Shown piece after piece: positions 59,411-64,000 of a stretch of DNA of 64,000 nucleotides; the first letter of the stretch is position 1, and the number at the start of each line of letters is the position of its first letter. The stretch covers positions 127,485 to 191,484 of the forward strand of contig NZ_CAMLHC010000016.1 of NCBI RefSeq assembly GCF_946479755.1, given 5' to 3'. Made by a program: the position numbers and the translations under genes. The notes under the pieces are model-generated. The model was not told where the DNA came from, made no database searches, and worked only from the letters and a program-made list of their open reading frames with translations. The stretch comes from an uncultured Chitinophaga sp. GTDB taxonomy: Bacteria; Bacteroidota; Bacteroidia; Chitinophagales; Chitinophagaceae.

Positions 59411-60385
59411 ATGGTACACCTTCTTTCCTGCATTCAATCACGGCTCACCAAAAAGCCGGCTTATCATAAACCCGCATACTGGCTGCTGCCGGGCCTTTTA
59501 CTGTTGTCCGGCGCGGTGAAAGCGCAGCTGGGGGCCAGCAGTCTCAATGGCCCCGGTATCGCTATCAATGCAGATTATCAGCCTTCCAGTCATTATATCC
59601 GTCCGGAAGATTCCCTTAAAATGCCCGCCACCAGCGCGCAACGCCGCTTTTCGATGGGCGCCGGTTTCCTGTTGTCGCAGAAAATTGATACCGCCACCGG
59701 CAAAATGCGCATCTGGAACCTCGGCGTAATGGGCAGCTACACCCGCTTTTCCAATAAAGACTACGAAGAGAATGTTTTCCCTAAAGAGTTGTTTGGCGGG
59801 GAAATAGCGCTGCAGCATATGCGTTCGCTCAATCCCAAATGGAGCCTGATGGGCGTACTGTCCGTAGGACTATATACGGATATGGAAAAAATCACCTACG
59901 AAGATGTTTTTATCACCGGCGGCGTGATCTTCATCCGCAAGATCAACCCCAAATTAAACCTTGGCGTAGGTGCCGCCCTTACCAACAGCTTCGGCGCGCC
60001 CATGGTATTGCCCGCCCTGCTGGTACAGTGGCGCACGGGCAACCGCTTCAGGGTGGATGTCAACTTCCCCGAAAAAATCAGCGTCAGCAGCTCCCTCAGC
60101 AAATACGACGACCTGGCGCTCGCTTTCCGCTTCAACGGTGGCGCCTATGACGTGGAAAACAGAAAAGACGGTAAACGTTTGATGGGCTACCAGGAAATGA
60201 GCCTCGGCCTGGAAAACACGCTGCATCTCAGCAAAAAGATCGACTTCAACCTCGCAGGTGGTACAGTATTACTGCGTTCAGCAACGTTCAGGGACAAAAA
60301 GATATCGGATATCTTCTCTACCCGCCCGGAACACCGGCTGGCGACCAACCTGTACATCAGCGCAGGCATCCGGTGCCGGTTTTAA
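59411..60385 (+). CDS. Outer-membrane barrel protein, DUF6268-like
   Basis: 324 residues. A long N-terminus precedes the signal core (YWLLPGLLLLSGAVKAQLG). The mature part is barrel-like, with strands RRFSMGAGFLLSQKID, IWNLGVMGSYTRFS, WSLMGVLSVGLYTDMEKI, FITGGVIFIRKINPKLNLGVGAALTN and a closing RLATNLYISAGIRCRF. It looks like the DUF6268 family of outer-membrane proteins, but the assignment is tentative. It is separated from the lipoprotein gene by 56 bases and shares a strong downstream terminator with the convergent TonB receptor. Confidence 0.7.
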   Translation: MVHLLSCIQSRLTKKPAYHKPAYWLLPGLLLLSGAVKAQLGASSLNGPGIAINADYQPSSHYIRPEDSLKMPATSAQRRFSMGAGFLLSQKIDTATGKMRIWNLGVMGSYTRFSNKDYEENVFPKELFGGEIALQHMRSLNPKWSLMGVLSVGLYTDMEKITYEDVFITGGVIFIRKINPKLNLGVGAALTNSFGAPMVLPALLVQWRTGNRFRVDVNFPEKISVSSSLSKYDDLALAFRFNGGAYDVENRKDGKRLMGYQEMSLGLENTLHLSKKIDFNLAGGTVLLRSATFRDKKISDIFSTRPEHRLATNLYISAGIRCRF

Positions 60386-60402
60386 TCCAACAGGAATAAA
60401 AA

Positions 60403-60432
60403 AAAGCGGCCGCCCCCCGGGACGGCCGCTTT
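60403..60432. terminator. GC-rich bidirectional terminator
   Basis: AAAGCGGCCG (60403-60412) pairs with CGGCCGCTTT (60423-60432). On the minus strand it is followed by a T run, so it serves the TonB receptor transcript, and the other strand serves the barrel gene. Confidence 0.8.
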
Positions 60433-60453
60433 GCAAGCTATAAAAAGTATCTA

Positions 60454-62856
60454 CTAGAATTTATACGAAACAGTGCCTACAAACTGGGTAGGCGGAATCG
60501 GGTTGATGCTGTAGTTCTCGTGCACATAGAAGCTGTAAGTATTGGTAACGTTAGACACTTTACCCATTACTGCAAAACGTTTGAAAGCATAACCCGCGCT
60601 CAGGTCCAGCGTGCTGTAACCCGGTACAGAGATCAGACGGTTAAATTTCTGTGTCTGACCAACTGTATTGTTCCAACCGGCATAACGCTGACCGATGTAG
60701 TAGAAACTGGCGCCCAGTTTTAGGCCTTTCACCGCTGACTGCTGGAAGGTATAGAATACACTGGCATTGGCAGTATGGTTAGGATTACCAACCAGACGCT
60801 GACCAGCAATCACGGAACCTTTGGTATTGGGGGTATTCTCCACCGTCATGCTGTTGTAGCTGTAACCACCAATAACATCCAATCCCGGCAGCGGGTGACC
60901 AGCGATGTCTACTTCTACACCCTGGCTAAGGGTTTCACCGATCAGGGATTTTACGTTAGGATCCGTGTTTTCAGTAATACCGTCTGCTTTCAACGGCGCT
61001 GTTTGCGCGTAGTTGTTATTGCGGATGCGGTAAGCGGTTACGTTAACAGACAACAAACCTTTAAAGAAATCATTTTTCACACCTACCTCATACTGATTGA
61101 TGATAGAAGGTTTTACTGCTTCACCATAAATATCCTGACCGGTATTGGGCGTAAAAGAAGTGGAGTAGCTGGCAAACAAAGCAGTGGTGGCAACAGGCTT
61201 ATAGACGATACCAAAACGCGGGGAAACGGCGTGATCGTATTTGGAAGCCGCTTCTTTTCTGGCGCCATTTACAAAGTTGTAGTTAACCGGTGATTCGTTC
61301 TGCAGGTAAGATACACGTACCCCTGCCAGCACCTTCAGTTTTTCGGAGATGCTGATCAAATCCTGAACGTAAGCACCCAGCCTGTTGATGGGCACATTAT
61401 TGACCGTTAACAGGGTATCTACAGGTATATCTGTACGGCGGGTGTATTTAGCAGGATCAAACAGGTTGATACTGTCGTAAATACCGGTAGACTTGGGTTT
61501 TACGGTAGGAAGACCATAAGCATAAGTGCCGGTCATATAACGGTCAGCGTCCACGCCAGCCAGTACAGTGTGACTTACACTACCTGTGTTGAATTTACCA
61601 GTGAGATCTACCTGCGCAGCATAATAATCTTCGTTGGTCGCATTTCTGCCCAGCGGACGATTCCAGTCACCTGCGGAGTTAGCCTGTATTCTCTCAATGG
61701 AATAATAATCACGGTCATACTTTGAATAAGATATCAGACCATTGATAGACCAGCGGTCGTTGAACTTATGTTTGATGTTTGCAGAGGCTGTGGACTGCTG
61801 TGTGTGGGCATATTGCCATGGCGCTCCGTAGAAAGTGTTACGGGGTGCTTTGTTGATCAGCGTATCGCCGAAGGAACCCAGACCGAAATCCGGTGTAAAG
61901 TCATGCTTCAGGTAATCGCCCTGTAACACCAATTCGGTACGGTCGCTCAGTTTAAACAACAGAGATGGGTTTATATAATATCTTTTGGAATGTACCTGAT
62001 CGCGGTAGCTGTCCGCCGTTTCGAAGGTACCGTTCACACGGTAAGCAATTTTGGAAGAGATAGGGCCGTATACATCGAACGCTGGTTTCAGCAGGCCATA
62101 ACTGCCGGCTCTCAGGCTCACCTCACCACCGAAATTAAATTTCGGTTGTTTGGTCACCATGTTCATCACTGCACCTGGAGCTACGTTACCATACAGGATG
62201 GCAGCGCTGCCTTTGAGGATTTCCACTCTCTCGAGGGAACTCATTTCAGGCATGGCGCCGGAGTTGACACGGGTACCGTTTTTAAACATGTTGGTGCTGG
62301 AGAATCCATAACCGCGGGCGTTGAAAGTTTCCTGTGTACCAGCTCGCTGGGAAGCCATATAAACGCCGTTTACGTTTTTCACCACATCGCTGAGGCGTTG
62401 CGCCTGCTGGTCTGCCAGTACTTCCTGACCAATAATGGCCACGCTCTGGGGCAGGTCCATCACCGGTACCGGCAGTTTGCCGATGGATACCGGTTTGCGG
62501 TTGATAGTGCGGGTACGGTTACCGTCTACCACTACTTCATTCAGCTGGCTGGCGGTATTGGCGAGGTCCAGGTGGATTTCCACAGACTGGTCCGGTGCTA
62601 CGGTAACTGTTTTTTGGATCGGCTGGCAACCAGTGCAGGATATAACGAGTGTATATACGCCCGGCTTCACGTTCTTAACGGTGAAAGTACCGTCTTCGTT
62701 AGAAATAGTGCCTCTTTTGGTATCTTTCAGTCCAATGGTCACAAAAGCAGCCGGTTCACCGTCGGCCGTATTGATTTTACCTTTGATAACCCCGTTTTGT
62801 GCCATAGCAGCGAGGCTCATCAAAACAAAACCAACAGAGAAGTATATTTTTTTCAA
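60454..62856 (-). CDS. TonB-dependent siderophore-type receptor
   Basis: 800 residues from a TTG start (MKKIYFSVGFVLMSLAAMAQNG). A carboxypeptidase-regulatory-like domain (about 22-110) precedes the plug (about 125-240: VMDLPQSVAIIGQEVLADQQAQRLSDVVKNVNGVY, then RGYGFSSTNMFKNGTRV and VEILKGSAAILYGNVAPG) and a barrel with FhuA/FpvA-type features, ending in VGTVSYKF. It should import a ferric siderophore or similar chelate. No siderophore synthesis genes are near. Its leader at 62862-62947 has extensive inverted repeats. Confidence 0.93.
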   Translation of the reverse strand: MKKIYFSVGFVLMSLAAMAQNGVIKGKINTADGEPAAFVTIGLKDTKRGTISNEDGTFTVKNVKPGVYTLVISCTGCQPIQKTVTVAPDQSVEIHLDLANTASQLNEVVVDGNRTRTINRKPVSIGKLPVPVMDLPQSVAIIGQEVLADQQAQRLSDVVKNVNGVYMASQRAGTQETFNARGYGFSSTNMFKNGTRVNSGAMPEMSSLERVEILKGSAAILYGNVAPGAVMNMVTKQPKFNFGGEVSLRAGSYGLLKPAFDVYGPISSKIAYRVNGTFETADSYRDQVHSKRYYINPSLLFKLSDRTELVLQGDYLKHDFTPDFGLGSFGDTLINKAPRNTFYGAPWQYAHTQQSTASANIKHKFNDRWSINGLISYSKYDRDYYSIERIQANSAGDWNRPLGRNATNEDYYAAQVDLTGKFNTGSVSHTVLAGVDADRYMTGTYAYGLPTVKPKSTGIYDSINLFDPAKYTRRTDIPVDTLLTVNNVPINRLGAYVQDLISISEKLKVLAGVRVSYLQNESPVNYNFVNGARKEAASKYDHAVSPRFGIVYKPVATTALFASYSTSFTPNTGQDIYGEAVKPSIINQYEVGVKNDFFKGLLSVNVTAYRIRNNNYAQTAPLKADGITENTDPNVKSLIGETLSQGVEVDIAGHPLPGLDVIGGYSYNSMTVENTPNTKGSVIAGQRLVGNPNHTANASVFYTFQQSAVKGLKLGASFYYIGQRYAGWNNTVGQTQKFNRLISVPGYSTLDLSAGYAFKRFAVMGKVSNVTNTYSFYVHENYSINPIPPTQFVGTVSYKF

Positions 62857-62861
62857 CGCTC

Positions 62862-62947
62862 AATAAATTTTGCGCAAAGGAACGCCGGGTTCGGTTCATA
62901 TACCCGGCGAATCGGGAAAAGCATTTACGCAAAGCGGAAAATTTATT
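62862..62947 (-). promoter_or_regulatory. Structured leader of the TonB receptor
   Basis: An outer pair AATAAATTTT (62862-62871)/AAAATTTATT (62938-62947) and an inner hairpin CGCCGGGT (62883-62890)/ACCCGGCG (62902-62909), plus the self-complementary TTTGCGCAAA. The inner hairpin lies inside the outer pair, and the outer arm nearest the gene ends five bases before the TTG start. Folding would shield the start region, so translation or transcription control, possibly iron-related, is plausible. No known riboswitch class recognised. Confidence 0.45.
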
Positions 62948-62990
62948 GCTAGACAAGTTAAATAAACTGATAATTAATTATTTACATATA

Positions 62991-63035
62991 CCGGAAAATA
63001 TCGGAAACCAGGATTGATCCCCGATATTTTTCCGG
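62991..63035 (-). terminator. Hairpin after the NmrA-like gene
   Basis: CCGGAAAATATCGG pairs with CCGATATTTTTCCGG (one extra T) around a 16-base loop, immediately after the stop of the NmrA-like gene. It lacks a strong T run, so termination may be partial. Confidence 0.5.
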
Positions 63036-63044
63036 ATTTGATTA

Positions 63045-63869
63045 CTATTGGGCCCAAATTCCCGATGCGGCAGTGGCCTGGGCATAGGCTTTAAAGTCGC
63101 GGGGCGCCCTTTTAAGCGCACGTTGTACCCCGTCAGTCAGACTTTCATTACGCCCATCGAGCACTTCGGAGAAAAGGTAGTTCACCAGCCAGATGTGATC
63201 AGGGGGAAGACCATATTCCTTCAGCATCCCGGCATATTCATCGGCGCTCACCTGCTGATATTGTATCGGTTGACCCGCAGCCTCGGCCACTTCCGCCACC
63301 GCTTCCGCGAACGTCATCAGCCGGGGGCCGGTAAGCTCGTACAACTCTCCGGCATGCCCCTTTTCTGTCAGCGCTGCCACCGCCACCTCCGCAATATCGT
63401 CGGTGTCAATAAATGGTTCGCGCACATCACCGGCAGGAAGGGCAACGAAGCCCGCCTGCAAAGGCTCCAGCAGGTATCCCTCGCTGAAGTTCTGGCTGAA
63501 CCAGGCGCAGCGCAGGATCGTCCATTCCATACCTGCGTTGCTCACGATCTCCTCGCAAGCCTCCGCTTCTTTTTCGCCGCGGCCAGACAGCAGCACCAAC
63601 CGCTTTACGCCACTTTCCGCCGCCAGCTGTGTCAGTGTGCGGATAGCGTCTGTAGCGCCCGGCACGGCGAGATCAGGGTAATAGCTGATGTATACCGAAG
63701 CAACGCCTTCCAGCGCAGCGCGCCAGGTAGCGGGATCTTCCCAGTCAAAAGCCGGTGAACCGGAACGGGAGCCTATCCGGAAAGGCCAGTTCTTTTCAGT
63801 TAACAATTGGGCAACTCTTTTGCCGGTTTTACCGGTACCTCCTAATATTAAAACGGGTGCTGTTTTCAT
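63045..63869 (-). CDS. NmrA-like NAD(P)-binding protein
   Basis: 274 residues from ATG 63869 (MKTAPVLILGGTGKTGKRVAQLL); an upstream start at 63902 adds 11 unlikely residues. Nucleotide-binding motif LGGTGKTG (about 8-15). Then IGSRSG (an Arg after strand 2, suggesting NADP) and VKRLVLLSGRGEKEAEACEEIV, as in NmrA/atypical SDR proteins. The usual Tyr-x-x-x-Lys is absent, so it may sense redox cofactor or reduce a quinone or flavonoid-type substrate. It is followed downstream by the TonB receptor, but a hairpin separates them. Confidence 0.82.
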   Translation of the reverse strand: MKTAPVLILGGTGKTGKRVAQLLTEKNWPFRIGSRSGSPAFDWEDPATWRAALEGVASVYISYYPDLAVPGATDAIRTLTQLAAESGVKRLVLLSGRGEKEAEACEEIVSNAGMEWTILRCAWFSQNFSEGYLLEPLQAGFVALPAGDVREPFIDTDDIAEVAVAALTEKGHAGELYELTGPRLMTFAEAVAEVAEAAGQPIQYQQVSADEYAGMLKEYGLPPDHIWLVNYLFSEVLDGRNESLTDGVQRALKRAPRDFKAYAQATAASGIWAQ

Positions 63870-64000
63870 GGTTTGTTTGTTTTTATATGTCAAAACTAGC
63901 ACGCCGCCAGCGGGGAAAATAGAACAAAACCGACACGGGGATTTTTTTCACGCAGAGCGCGCAGAGGTTTTACAAAATAAGTAAGAGCGCAAAGGAGCGG
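63870..64000. other. Right-hand end, no gene seen
   Basis: No start codon or reading frame that I can support. It contains the CACGCAGAG...GCGCAAAGGAGCG sequence, echoing the GCAAAGGAGCAAAG sequence at 1999-2012, a short dispersed motif of unknown role. Confidence 0.5.

Overview
The window reads as one piece of a Bacteroidota chromosome, most likely Chitinophaga or a close relative. Signs of this are a SusC/SusD pair, a TonB receptor with an N-terminal carboxypeptidase-regulatory domain, MoxR/DUF58/BatA/DUF4175 genes, and promoter -7 elements of the form TAnnTTTG, several very close to start codons. Base composition is moderately GC-rich throughout except for a short AT-rich patch near 25.4-26.3 kb. 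I saw no rRNA, tRNA, CRISPR array, transposase or phage gene. The genus call is an inference from gene content; no search was run.

Layout. 0-5.2 kb: a secreted PI-PLC-like/alkaline phosphatase fusion, a Nudix-derived regulator, a HAD phosphatase/mutase, and an RsbQ/KAI2-type hydrolase paired with a GAF/PAS-like sensor. 5.2-10.3 kb (minus): a signalling block of response-regulator kinase, stand-alone CheB, CheR and a large hybrid kinase. 10.4-17.8 kb (plus): a response regulator, a membrane HEAT-repeat protein, two processive GT2 synthases and a TPR/YaiO-like outer-membrane barrel, which together look like a polysaccharide synthesis and export machine. 17.9-24.8 kb: a TetR regulator and a three-gene RND efflux operon with three copies of one operator-like sequence and a leader terminator.

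24.8-31.6 kb is mixed: a small barrel protein, the AT-rich patch with small membrane proteins, a primase-polymerase-like protein next to an aldose epimerase, an SDR reductase, an outer-membrane protein pair, a lipase-like hydrolase and a small membrane protein. 31.6-45.3 kb: two successive TldE/TldD pairs (the TldD copies carry export signals) below a MoxR-DUF58-BatA-DUF4175 operon, with DUF4159 divergent from it. 45.3-52.9 kb: a seven-helix membrane protein, a minimal SusC/SusD locus and a lipoprotein galactose mutarotase, suggesting uptake of a sugar or glycan without a local glycoside hydrolase.

52.9-64 kb: a GNAT-like gene tightly followed by a 56-residue gene, peptidase E, a TetR regulator, a split HipS/HipT-like kinase pair with no HipB, a DEAD-box-type RNA helicase, three exported proteins, a siderophore-type TonB receptor with a strongly structured leader, and an NmrA-like reductase. 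The most interesting candidates are the HEAT-GT2-GT2-YaiO operon, the RsbQ-like/GAF-PAS pair, the PrimPol-like single-domain protein, the HipST pair without HipB, and the duplicated exported TldD system.
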